Part shown: positions 44,551 through 52,564 of the stretch, piece by piece
How positions within the stretch are numbered: position 1 is the first letter of the stretch
Layout: the number at the start of each line of letters is the position of its first letter
NCBI GenBank assembly: GCA_032052615.1
Contig: DAMBWF010000002.1
Span: 310,001-374,000 of the forward strand
DNA from: Pseudomonas_T sp032052615
Lineage (GTDB): Bacteria > Pseudomonadota > Gammaproteobacteria > Pseudomonadales > Pseudomonadaceae
Reading direction: 5' to 3'
DNA: 64,000 nt
Position numbers and translations under genes: made by a program
The notes under the pieces: model-generated
What the model was told of the DNA's origin: nothing
The model's input: only the letters and a program-made list of their open reading frames with translations
The model's database searches: none

Positions 44551-46368
44551 GTGATCGATAAACTTCGCAACATCGCCATCATCGCCCACGTCGACCATGG
44601 CAAGACCACCCTCGTCGACAAACTCCTGAAGCTCTCCGGCACCCTCGACCGCAAGGAAGCGGAAAGCGAGCGCGTGATGGACTCCAACGACCAGGAGAAA
44701 GAGCGCGGCATCACCATCCTGGCGAAAAACACCGCCATCAAGTGGAACGGCTACAACATCAACATCGTCGACACCCCCGGCCACGCCGACTTCGGCGGCG
44801 AGGTGGAGCGGGTGATGTCCATGGTGGACTCCGTGCTGCTGGTGGTGGACGCCCAGGACGGCCCCATGCCGCAGACCCGCTTCGTGACCCAGAAAGCCTT
44901 CAAGGCCGGCCTGCGTCCGATCGTCGTGGTCAACAAGATCGACCGTCCGGGCGCCCGTCCCGACTGGGTCATCGACCAGATCTTCGACCTGTTCGACAAC
45001 CTCGGCGCCACCGACGAGCAGCTCGACTTCCCGATCGTCTACGCCAGCGCCCTGAACGGCATCGCCGGCCTCGACCACGAGAAGATGGACGACAACATGG
45101 ACGCGCTGTTCCAGGCGATCATCGACCATGTGCCGGCGCCCAAGGTGGACGTCGACGGCCCGTTCCAGATGCAGATTTCCCAGCTCGACTACAACAGCTT
45201 CCTGGGTGTGATCGGCATCGGCCGCATCGCTCGCGGCAAGATCAAGGCCAACACCCCGGTGGTCGCCATCAGCGACGACGGCACCAGGCGCAACGGCCGC
45301 GTGCTGAAGATCATGGGCCACTCCGGCCTGCAGCGCGTGGAAGTGGCGGAAGCCGAGGCGGGCGACATCGTCTGCGTGTCCGGCATGGACGAGCTGTTCA
45401 TCTCCGACACCCTGTGCGACCCGCAGCACGTCGAGGCGCGCCCGCCGCTGACCGTCGACCAGCCGACCGTGAGCATGACCTTCCAGGTCAACGACTCGCC
45501 GTTCGCTGGCAAGGAAGGCAAGTTCGTCACCAGCCGCAACATCAAGGAGCGCCTGGACAAGGAACTGCTGCACAACGTGGCCCTGCGTGTCGAGCAAGGC
45601 GAGAGCCCGGAGAAGTTCAAGGTCTCCGGCCGTGGCGAACTGCACCTGTCAGTCCTGATCGAAACCATGCGCCGCGAAGGCTTCGAGATGGCCGTGGGCC
45701 GCCCGGAAGTGGTGATCATCGAGAAGGATGGCGAGAAGCAGGAACCGTACGAGAACGTCACCATCGACATCGAAGAGCAGCATCAGGGCTCGGTGATGGA
45801 GCAGATGGGCCTGCGCAAGGGCGACCTGAGCAACATGATCCCCGACGGCAAGGGCCGCGTGCGCCTGGAGTACACCATTCCGGCCCGTGGCCTGATCGGC
45901 TTCCGCAACAACTTCCTGACCCTGACCTCCGGCACCGGCATCCTGACCTCCACCTTCAGCCACTACGGCCCGATCAAGGCCGGCGAAGTCAGCAACCGGC
46001 AGAACGGCGTGCTGGTCTCCATGGCCACCGGCACCGCCCTGACCTACTCCCTGGAAACCCTGCAGAGCCGCGGCAAGCTGTTCCTCGGCCCAGGCGACGA
46101 GATCTACGAAGGCCAGCTGGCGGGCATCAACAGCCGCGACAACGACCTGGTGATCAACCCCACCAAGGGCAAGAAGCTGGACAACATGCGCGCCTCGGGC
46201 AAGGACGAAGTCATCGCCCTGGTGCCGCCGATCCGCTTCACCCTGGAGCAGGCGCTGGAGTTCATCGCCGACGACGAACTCGTGGAGGTGACGCCCAAGT
46301 CCATCCGCCTGCGCAAGAAATTGCTGAACGAGAACGACCGCAAGCGCTTCGAACGCGCCAAGGTCTGA
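44551..46368 (+). CDS. typA: Translational GTPase TypA/BipA
   Basis: 605 aa from a GTG start. G1 IIAHVDHGKTTLVDKLL, switch I ERGITILAKN, G3 VDTPGHADFGGEVERV, G4 VVVNKIDRPGARPDW. The EF-G-like domains and the TypA-specific C-terminal domain follow (FRNNFLTLTSGTGILTSTFSHYGPIKAGE, LEQALEFIADDELVEVTPKSIRLRK). A ribosome-binding GTPase involved in 50S assembly at low temperature and in stress. A terminator follows 18 bp later. Confidence 0.98.
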   Translation: MIDKLRNIAIIAHVDHGKTTLVDKLLKLSGTLDRKEAESERVMDSNDQEKERGITILAKNTAIKWNGYNINIVDTPGHADFGGEVERVMSMVDSVLLVVDAQDGPMPQTRFVTQKAFKAGLRPIVVVNKIDRPGARPDWVIDQIFDLFDNLGATDEQLDFPIVYASALNGIAGLDHEKMDDNMDALFQAIIDHVPAPKVDVDGPFQMQISQLDYNSFLGVIGIGRIARGKIKANTPVVAISDDGTRRNGRVLKIMGHSGLQRVEVAEAEAGDIVCVSGMDELFISDTLCDPQHVEARPPLTVDQPTVSMTFQVNDSPFAGKEGKFVTSRNIKERLDKELLHNVALRVEQGESPEKFKVSGRGELHLSVLIETMRREGFEMAVGRPEVVIIEKDGEKQEPYENVTIDIEEQHQGSVMEQMGLRKGDLSNMIPDGKGRVRLEYTIPARGLIGFRNNFLTLTSGTGILTSTFSHYGPIKAGEVSNRQNGVLVSMATGTALTYSLETLQSRGKLFLGPGDEIYEGQLAGINSRDNDLVINPTKGKKLDNMRASGKDEVIALVPPIRFTLEQALEFIADDELVEVTPKSIRLRKKLLNENDRKRFERAKV

Positions 46369-46385
46369 TCCGCCAGCCGTGAAAG

Positions 46386-46420
46386 AAAGCCCCCGTCGGT
46401 GCGAGCCGGCGGGGGCTTTT
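46386..46420 (+). terminator. Rho-independent terminator after typA
   Basis: AAAGCCCCCG...CGGGGGCTTTT with a short GTCGG/CCGGC inner stem. Confidence 0.88.
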
Positions 46421-46569
46421 CGCATTCATGGCGGGGCTCGCGGGACGGCGCCGCCCTCGCACGGCGCCCCTGCCTGAACCGGGTCGTGGCAAAGGCTCGA
46501 CACGACGCGGACTTCGGGCAAGGATGTGTGCCCTTGCCGCCCCGGACGACCCTGCACGATGCACACGCG

Positions 46570-46875
46570 ATGAACGCCGTCCCGATCCTCGTTGCCGGGC
46601 TCGCCGCCTGCGTCCTGGCCTCGATCCTGGCGACCTTGCGCCTGCCGGCTCCAGACGGCGCGCTGTTCGCCCTGGCCATCCTGCTGCCGGGCGCGGGGTT
46701 GGCGGCCTGGTCCAGTCTCGCCCTGCTGGACGATCGCGTCGCGACCGGCCTGTTGCGCTGCCTGCGCGAACGCCGCCCGGCCCGCCTGTACTGGACGCTG
46801 CGAGGGCTGGCCACGGCGTTGGTGGCCACCGGGCTGACCCTGGCCTTCGATTTCGCCCTGCGCCCCTCATGCTGA
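46570..46875 (+). CDS. Small hypothetical membrane protein
   Basis: 101 aa from the ATG at 46570: MNAVPILVAGLAACVLASILATLRLPAPDGALFALAILLPGAGLAAWSSLALL. Predicted membrane helices lie at about residues 4-22, 31-52 and 80-96. The three-hydrophobic-segment layout is real, but GC-rich DNA makes false ORFs common and no family is recognised. An upstream extension to 46399 looks non-coding. Confidence 0.45.
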   Translation: MNAVPILVAGLAACVLASILATLRLPAPDGALFALAILLPGAGLAAWSSLALLDDRVATGLLRCLRERRPARLYWTLRGLATALVATGLTLAFDFALRPSC

Positions 46876-46955
46876 CCCTGTCGAAGCGAGGCCCGGCCCT
46901 GTAGCATGCCGGTGCGCTTCGGCGCTCCCTTTATTTGATTCCCCGAGGACTTGCC

Positions 46956-47918
46956 ATGGCCGGAGCCAGCCTGCTGACCCTGCTCGACGACATCGCCAGC
47001 GTGCTGGACGACGTCGCGGCGATGACCAAGGTCGCCGCCCGAAAGACCGCCGGGGTGCTCGGCGACGATCTGGCGCTGAACGCCCAGCAGGTTTCCGGCG
47101 TGAACGCCGACCGCGAATTGCCGGTGGTCTGGGCGGTAGCCAAGGGCTCGGCGCTGAACAAGGCGATCCTAGTGCCGGTGGCGCTGCTGATCAGCGCCTT
47201 CGCCCCTTGGGCGGTGACGCCGTTGCTGATGGTGGGCGGCGCCTACCTGTGCTACGAGGGGTTCGAGAAACTGGCCCATCGGTTCCTGCATGGCGCCGAC
47301 GAGCAGGCCGCCGAGGGCAGTGCCTCCCAGGACAATGCCGCCCAGGAAGAAGCCACCCGGCACGAGGCCCTCGCCGACCCGGCACTGGACATGCGCGCCT
47401 TCGAACGGGACAAGGTGAAAGGCGCCGTGCGCACCGACTTCATCCTGTCCGCCGAAATCATCGCCATCGCCCTGGGTACCGTCGCCGAGGCGCCGTTCGC
47501 CAGCCAAGTGGCGGTGCTTTCGGGTATCGCCGTGATCATGACCCTGGGGGTCTACGGCCTGGTGGCGGGAATCGTCAAGCTGGACGACCTGGGCCTCTAC
47601 CTCAGCCGCCGCGCCTCGAAGGCGGCTCAGGCGCTGGGGCGCGGCATCCTGAGCATGGCGCCCTATCTGATGAAGACCCTGTCGGTGGTGGGCACCGCGG
47701 CGATGTTCATGGTGGGCGGCGGCATCCTGGTGCACGGCGTGGCGCCGCTCCACGAGGCTATCCAGCACCTGGCCGAGGCCACCGGCGCCTGGTCCGCCGT
47801 CGGCGCGCTGGCGGCGGCCCTGGTGCCGACCCTGCTCAATGTTTTGGTCGGCATCGTTGCCGGCGGCGTGGTGCTGGCGGGAGTGGCGCTGGCGAGCCGC
47901 TGGCGCCACGAGGGCTGA
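46956..47918 (+). CDS. yedI: DUF808 family inner-membrane protein (YedI-like)
   Basis: 320 aa from the ATG at 46956 (MAGASLLTLLDDIASVLDDVAAMTKVAARKTAGVLGDDLALNAQQVSGV), the invariant DUF808 opening. Several membrane spans follow (LVPVALLISAFAPWAVTPLLMVGGAYLCYEGFEKLAH, IIAIALGTVAEAPFASQVAVLSGIAVIMTLGVYGLV, and later GVVLAGVALA). Function unknown; the family is widespread in proteobacteria. GAGG lies 7 bp before the start. Confidence 0.93.
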   Translation: MAGASLLTLLDDIASVLDDVAAMTKVAARKTAGVLGDDLALNAQQVSGVNADRELPVVWAVAKGSALNKAILVPVALLISAFAPWAVTPLLMVGGAYLCYEGFEKLAHRFLHGADEQAAEGSASQDNAAQEEATRHEALADPALDMRAFERDKVKGAVRTDFILSAEIIAIALGTVAEAPFASQVAVLSGIAVIMTLGVYGLVAGIVKLDDLGLYLSRRASKAAQALGRGILSMAPYLMKTLSVVGTAAMFMVGGGILVHGVAPLHEAIQHLAEATGAWSAVGALAAALVPTLLNVLVGIVAGGVVLAGVALASRWRHEG

Positions 47919-48008
47919 CCGGGGCGCGCCGGCGGCGCACGGAAGAACCGCCGGCCGTCGCTCCAGACCGGCGGGCCGCGTGAGGGCTTTCGTCCAGGAC
48001 GGGGCGCG

Positions 48009-48404
48009 TCAGGCGATCGGCTTGAACGCGCAATAACCGGGGCGCGGGCCGATGCGCGGGTGGTTGCGGCAGGTTTCCGGACGCTGGTCGTAGATCGAGC
48101 AGAGGCGGGTCTTGCGGTCCAGGTAGTAGCAGTCGTTGTTGGCCAGGCGAGTCAGGGTGAACAGGTTTTGTTTCTGGTTGAAGCGCTCCACCACGCCTTC
48201 TTTCATCAACCGCTTGGCCACCGACTTGGCCGGCTCGTGGCGCTCGAATTCATCCACCAGGCCCATGCGCAGCAGGTCGGCGAAGCGCACTTCCACCGGC
48301 ATCGTGCAGCAGCTCGACACGCAGGCGTGGCACAGGGTTTTTTCGTAGCGGATCCAGGTATCCGTGCGGTCCAGGTCGGCGCCGACGATCAGCCTAACGT
48401 TCAT
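48009..48404 (-). CDS. YkgJ family cysteine-cluster protein
   Basis: 131 aa from the ATG at 48404. Clustered cysteines TLCHACVSSCCTMPVEV, ANNDCYYLDRKTRLCSIYDQRPETCRNHP and a final GYCAF fit the YkgJ/UPF0153 metal-binding pattern (probably zinc or Fe-S). Molecular function not established. It lies 116 bp from nrtR on the same strand. Confidence 0.9.
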   Translation of the reverse strand: MNVRLIVGADLDRTDTWIRYEKTLCHACVSSCCTMPVEVRFADLLRMGLVDEFERHEPAKSVAKRLMKEGVVERFNQKQNLFTLTRLANNDCYYLDRKTRLCSIYDQRPETCRNHPRIGPRPGYCAFKPIA

Positions 48405-48519
48405 GAGAGTCCACGGGAGCGGAGAGGCGGGGCGCGCATGATAGCGAGGCCGGCGGATTTGTGAACTACCGCCGGCCGGCCCGGGCGCGCTAGGCCGGGC
48501 CACTCCAGGCCGGGCCGCG

Positions 48520-49212
48520 TCAGGCCAGCACGCTGCGGTCGAACAGGTAGACCCCGCCGTCCCCGGGCCGATGGGCCAATACGGTTTGCGGCCGGCCCAT
48601 CCTTGGCTGCTGGCGCTCGCCGGTGTCGACGATCCAGCCGGCCGTCTTCATCCGCTCCAGCCGGCCGCGCAGGGTGGTGTGCTGTACCGCCTGGCCGAGG
48701 CAGGCCTGGAAGGCGTGCAACGCATCGCCGACGGTGAAGCGCGCCGCCAGCAGGTGCAGCGGCAGGGAGCTGTACACCGCCTTCGCCGCCAACCGCTCCC
48801 GGGCCTGGCGCGCCAGGTCGGCGTGATCGAAGGGCAGGGCGGGGCGCCCCCGCAGTGCCTCGTCCAGGGGCACGTAGCGCAACGTCTCGTCGGCCACCTC
48901 GGCATCGGGCCCCACCAGGGCCAGGTAAAAGGTGCTCAGGGACCAGCCGCGCGGATCGCGCCGGGCATTGCCGACGGTAGCCACCTGCTCCAAGTGGTTC
49001 GGGCGCAGCCGGGCCTTGTCCTCCAGGGCCCGGGCCGCCGCCGCGTCCAGGCTGGGGTCGGCGCACCGGCCGTTCACCAGCACCCCCGGCAGCGCCCATT
49101 CCCCGGCGAAGGGCGCTCGCTCGCGGCGCAGCAGCAATAAGTCGAGGCCACCTCCGGCGCCCAGGCGCAGGGCGACGATGTCCACGCTGGCCAATACCTC
49201 GGCGCGGCTCAT
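48520..49212 (-). CDS. nrtR: NrtR-like Nudix-related transcriptional repressor of NAD salvage
   Basis: 230 aa. The N-terminal Nudix fold (VDIVALRLGAGGGLDLLLLRRERAPFAGEWALPGVLVN) has a degenerate Nudix box (DPSLDAAAARALEDKARL lacks the REUxEE glutamates), so it is a sensor rather than a hydrolase. The C-terminal winged helix is LHAFQACLGQAVQHTTLRGRLERMKTAGWI. NrtR proteins bind ADP-ribose or related ligands and repress NAD genes. It is divergent from pncA-pncB-nadE with a palindrome between, which supports the assignment. Confidence 0.88.
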   Translation of the reverse strand: MSRAEVLASVDIVALRLGAGGGLDLLLLRRERAPFAGEWALPGVLVNGRCADPSLDAAAARALEDKARLRPNHLEQVATVGNARRDPRGWSLSTFYLALVGPDAEVADETLRYVPLDEALRGRPALPFDHADLARQARERLAAKAVYSSLPLHLLAARFTVGDALHAFQACLGQAVQHTTLRGRLERMKTAGWIVDTGERQQPRMGRPQTVLAHRPGDGGVYLFDRSVLA

Positions 49213-49298
49213 GGGCGCGTCCTTCGGGCGGGACGGCGCGCGCGGAAAAGCTGTCGACGGGTTCTCATGGCGGCACCTTGGGAAAAACTAACGGTTGA

Positions 49299-49327
49299 CT
49301 ACATATTACATCAGATGAAATATGTAG
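49299..49327. promoter_or_regulatory. Candidate NrtR operator / pncA promoter
   Basis: CTACATATT (49299-49307) and its exact complement AATATGTAG (49319-49327) form a palindrome in the nrtR-pncA gap, adjoining a -35-like TTGACT at 49295-49300. Site and context fit NrtR control. Confidence 0.65.
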
Positions 49328-49356
49328 CCAGCGGTTATCCACCAGAGGACAGCAGT

Positions 49357-50001
49357 ATGAAGATCGCCAGTTTCGACATCGACGCGCAGAAGGGCTTCAC
49401 GCCCTTGTGCCCGGACGAACTGCCGGTACCCGACGGCGACACCATCGTCCCCGCCCTGCGGGCCATGGCCGCCCGCGCCAGCCTGCGCCTGGGCAGCAAG
49501 GACGCCCACAGCCCGAGGGCGCCCTGGGTGGTGGCCAGCCACGGGGAAATGCTGCGCAGCCTGCCCCTGGCCAACGCCGACCTCACCTGGGTCAGCCACT
49601 GCGTGCCCGGCACGCCCGGCTTCGACCTGCTGGACGGGTTGCCGGCGCCGCTGGAGTACGACTACTTCGTCTGGAAGGGCGTGGAGCCCGACCTGCATCC
49701 CTACGGCGCCTGCTACCACGACTTGGCCGAGCGGCGCAGCACCGGCGCGATCGAATTTCTCCGGCAGAATGACGTCACTCATGTGATGGTTGGCGGTCTG
49801 GCGCTGGATTACTGCGTCAAGACCACTGCCCTGCAATTGCGCCGGGCCGGTTTCGCGGTGAGTGTCTACCTGCCGGCCTGTCGCGCCATTGCCGAGTCGA
49901 CCGCGCGAGCGGCCTGCGCGGAGATGCGGGCGGCGGGCATTTTCCTGTGCGCCGGCCCTGACGAGCTGGATGCCTCCCTGACCCCCTCGCTGGAGTGCTG
50001 A
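49357..50001 (+). CDS. pncA: Nicotinamidase
   Basis: 214 aa from the ATG at 49357. Isochorismatase-like fold with Asp in FDIDAQKGFTPL, Lys and metal ligands in LGSKDAHSPRAPWV, cis-peptide VMVGGLALDYCVKTTALQLRRAG containing the nucleophilic Cys. Converts nicotinamide to nicotinate for PncB. The family also includes related cysteine hydrolases, but the pncB-nadE neighbours make nicotinamidase the natural reading. It ends 2 bp before pncB. Confidence 0.9.
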   Translation: MKIASFDIDAQKGFTPLCPDELPVPDGDTIVPALRAMAARASLRLGSKDAHSPRAPWVVASHGEMLRSLPLANADLTWVSHCVPGTPGFDLLDGLPAPLEYDYFVWKGVEPDLHPYGACYHDLAERRSTGAIEFLRQNDVTHVMVGGLALDYCVKTTALQLRRAGFAVSVYLPACRAIAESTARAACAEMRAAGIFLCAGPDELDASLTPSLEC

Positions 50002-50003
50002 AC

Positions 50004-51218
50004 ATGGCCGAGAGCGTTTTTGCCGAGCGCATCGTGCAGAACCTGCTGGACACTGACTTCTACAAACTGACGATGATGCAGGCGGTGCTGCACAACTACC
50101 CCAACGCCGAGGTGGAGTGGGAGTTCCGCTGCCGCAGCGGCGAGGACCTGCGGCCCTACCTGGCGGAGATCCGCTTCCAGATCGAGCGGCTGGCCGACAC
50201 CAGCATCACCGCCGACCAATTGGGCTTCCTCGAACGCATTTCCTTCATCAAGCCGGACTTCATCCGCTTCCTCAGCCTGTTCCGCTTCAACCTGCGCTAC
50301 GTGCAGACCGGCATCGAGGGCGACCAGTTGTGCATCCGCCTACGTGGCCCGTGGCTGCACGTGATCCTCTTCGAAATTCCGCTGCTGGCCATCGTCAGCG
50401 AGGTGCGCAACCGCTATCGCTACCGCGAGGTGGTGCTGGAGCAGGCCAGCGAGCAGCTCTACCGCAAGCTCGACTGGCTCCGCGCCGAGGCCAGCGACGA
50501 CGAACTCCAGGGCTTCCAGATCGCCGATTTCGGCACCCGCCGGCGCTTCTCCTACCGGGTGCAGGAAGAGGTGGTGCATATCCTCAAGCGCGACTTCCCC
50601 GGCCGCTTCGTTGGCACCAGCAACGTGCACCTGGCCCGCGAATACGACCTGCGCCCCCTGGGCACCATGGCCCACGAGTGGGTGATGGCCCACCAGCAGC
50701 TCGGCCCGCGGCTGATCGACAGCCAGAGCGCCGCCCTCGACTGCTGGGTGCGCGAGTACCGGGGCCTGCTGGGCATCGCCCTGACCGACTGCATCACCAT
50801 GGACGCCTTCCTGGAAGACTTCGACCTGTACTTCGCCAAGCTCTTCGACGGCTTGCGCCACGACTCCGGCGACCCGCTGCGATGGGCCGAGAAGGCCATC
50901 GCCCATTACCGCGCCCTGGGCATCGACCCGATGACCAAGACCCTGGTGTTCTCCGACAGCCTCGACCTGCCCAAGTCGCTGGCCCTCTACCGCGCGTTGC
51001 GCGAGCGGATCAACGTCAGCTTCGGCATCGGCACCAACCTCACCTGCGACATCCCCGGGGTCGAGCCGATGAACATGGTCATCAAGATGACCGCCTGCAA
51101 CGACCAGCCGGTGGCGAAGATTTCCGACTCCCCCGGCAAGACCCAATGCCGCGACGAGAACTTCGTCGCCTACCTGAAACACGTGTTCCGTGTCTCCGAA
51201 CCGCCCATGAGGACCTGA
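50004..51218 (+). CDS. pncB: Nicotinate phosphoribosyltransferase
   Basis: 404 aa from the ATG at 50004, LLDTDFYKLTMMQAVLHNYPNAEVEWEFRCR. Typical motifs are FGTRRRFSYRVQEEVV, GTSNVHLAREYDLRPLGTMAHEWVMAHQ (with the autophosphorylated His) and GLRHDSGDPLRWAEKAIAHY. It makes nicotinate mononucleotide with ATP assistance. Middle gene of pncA-pncB-nadE. Confidence 0.96.
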   Translation: MAESVFAERIVQNLLDTDFYKLTMMQAVLHNYPNAEVEWEFRCRSGEDLRPYLAEIRFQIERLADTSITADQLGFLERISFIKPDFIRFLSLFRFNLRYVQTGIEGDQLCIRLRGPWLHVILFEIPLLAIVSEVRNRYRYREVVLEQASEQLYRKLDWLRAEASDDELQGFQIADFGTRRRFSYRVQEEVVHILKRDFPGRFVGTSNVHLAREYDLRPLGTMAHEWVMAHQQLGPRLIDSQSAALDCWVREYRGLLGIALTDCITMDAFLEDFDLYFAKLFDGLRHDSGDPLRWAEKAIAHYRALGIDPMTKTLVFSDSLDLPKSLALYRALRERINVSFGIGTNLTCDIPGVEPMNMVIKMTACNDQPVAKISDSPGKTQCRDENFVAYLKHVFRVSEPPMRT

Positions 51219-51220
51219 CC

Positions 51221-52048
51221 ATGACCAACCGCCAACGCGAAATCGCCGATGCCCTCGGCGTGACCCCACCCTTCGCCGACCAGGCCGCGCTGATGGCCGA
51301 GGTGGAGCGCCGCAAGACCTTCATCCAGGACTGCCTGCGCCGCGCCGGGCTCAAGGTGCTGGTGCTGGGCATCAGCGGTGGCGTCGACTCCACCGTGGCC
51401 GGGCGCCTGGCGCAACTGGCGGTGGAGGGCCTGCGCCAGGAGACCGGCGACGACGAGTACCGTTTCATCGCCGTGCGCCTGCCCCATGGCGTGCAGCACG
51501 ACGAGGACGACGCCAAGGCCGCCCTGGACTTCATCCGCGCCGACGAAGTGCAGACGGTGAACATCGCCGACGGGGTGCGTGGCCTGGTCGGCCAGGTCGA
51601 GGCCCTGCAGGCCCTCAGCCCCGAGCGGCGCGACTTCGTGATCGGCAACGTCAAGGCCCGCATGCGGATGATCGCCCAGTTCACCCTCGCCAATGCCCGC
51701 AATGGCCTGGTGATCGGCACCGATCAGGCCGCCGAGGCGGTGATGGGCTTCTTCACCAAGTTCGGCGACGGCGCCTGCGACCTGGCGCCCCTGAGCGGTC
51801 TGGTGAAAAGCCAGGTGCGGGCCATCGCCACCGCCCTGGGCGCCAGCGAGAAGGTGGCGCAGAAGGTGCCCACCGCCGACTTGGAAGAGCTGCGGCCGGG
51901 CAAGCCGGACGAGGAGGCCTACGGGGTGACCTATGCCGAGATCGACGCCTTTCTTCATGGCCAGCCCGTGAGCGAGCAGGCCTACGACGTGATCGTGAAG
52001 ACCTACGATCGCTCCCAGCACAAGCGCGAGTTGCCGTTCGCGCCCTGA
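51221..52048 (+). CDS. nadE: Ammonia-dependent NAD+ synthetase
   Basis: 275 aa from the ATG at 51221. PP-loop LGISGGVDSTVAGRLAQLAVE, VRLPHGVQHDEDDA, GNVKARMRMIAQFTLAN, VIGTDQAAEAVMGFFTKFGDGACDLAPLSGLVKSQVRAIA. No glutaminase domain, so it uses ammonia. It performs the last step of the NAD pathway and closes the operon. It starts 2 bp after pncB. Confidence 0.97.
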   Translation: MTNRQREIADALGVTPPFADQAALMAEVERRKTFIQDCLRRAGLKVLVLGISGGVDSTVAGRLAQLAVEGLRQETGDDEYRFIAVRLPHGVQHDEDDAKAALDFIRADEVQTVNIADGVRGLVGQVEALQALSPERRDFVIGNVKARMRMIAQFTLANARNGLVIGTDQAAEAVMGFFTKFGDGACDLAPLSGLVKSQVRAIATALGASEKVAQKVPTADLEELRPGKPDEEAYGVTYAEIDAFLHGQPVSEQAYDVIVKTYDRSQHKRELPFAP

Positions 52049-52564
52049 GCCCGCCAGCCGGCGCGCGGTGGCAAGACGATCGGTGGGCGCGCCCCGGTCG
52101 CTGCCGGCCGCTCGACGCCCTGGGGGATGCCGCCGTGCATGGCTGTGGGGTGGGGCTCCCCAGCGTGGGCCATCCACTCGAACGGTCCGCCCGGCCCTCG
52201 AAGGCCGCAGTGCCAAGGTCGCCGGCGTGCGTCACCCCGGCCGCCCATGCCATGCGGCCGGCTCGCGGCAGGCCGCCGCATCCTGCCCGCCAGTCTCGTG
52301 CTTATCCGCTTCTCGCCACGACCGGAAGGAGCACCCATGGGATAGCGCACGCTCGATGACCTGCGGCGACCGATACCCGTTACCGCGCTATCTTCCCGCG
52401 CGCCATGGACGCGGCGCGCGCGAAGGCGGCTCGCGCTCCGCTCATCCCGCGATCCAGGTCCAGGCCCAGCGCGCGGGCGGGCTCGCGTCAGCGGGGCGTG
52501 CACGTCGCGGCGGGGGCGGCTAAAGTTCGGGCACTTCGCCAGCTCATAACAACAAGGATCGCCC
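52049..52564. other. 516-bp GC-rich gap with no supported gene
   Basis: Short open frames occur on both strands, but their protein sequences are low-complexity Arg/Pro/Ala and lack ribosome-binding sites. No clear terminator for nadE or promoter for estA was found. The 3' part (about 52400-52530) is highly GC-rich with many CGCG repeats. Confidence 0.5.

Noticed and set aside
44742..46382. 546-aa plus-strand open frame inside typA
   Set aside because: It is the +1 shadow of typA, Arg/Pro/His-rich and without motifs, while the typA frame shows all GTPase motifs.
52068..52523. Open frame of 151 aa in the nadE-estA gap
   Set aside because: Arg/Pro-rich with no ribosome-binding site or recognisable domain; treated as non-coding.
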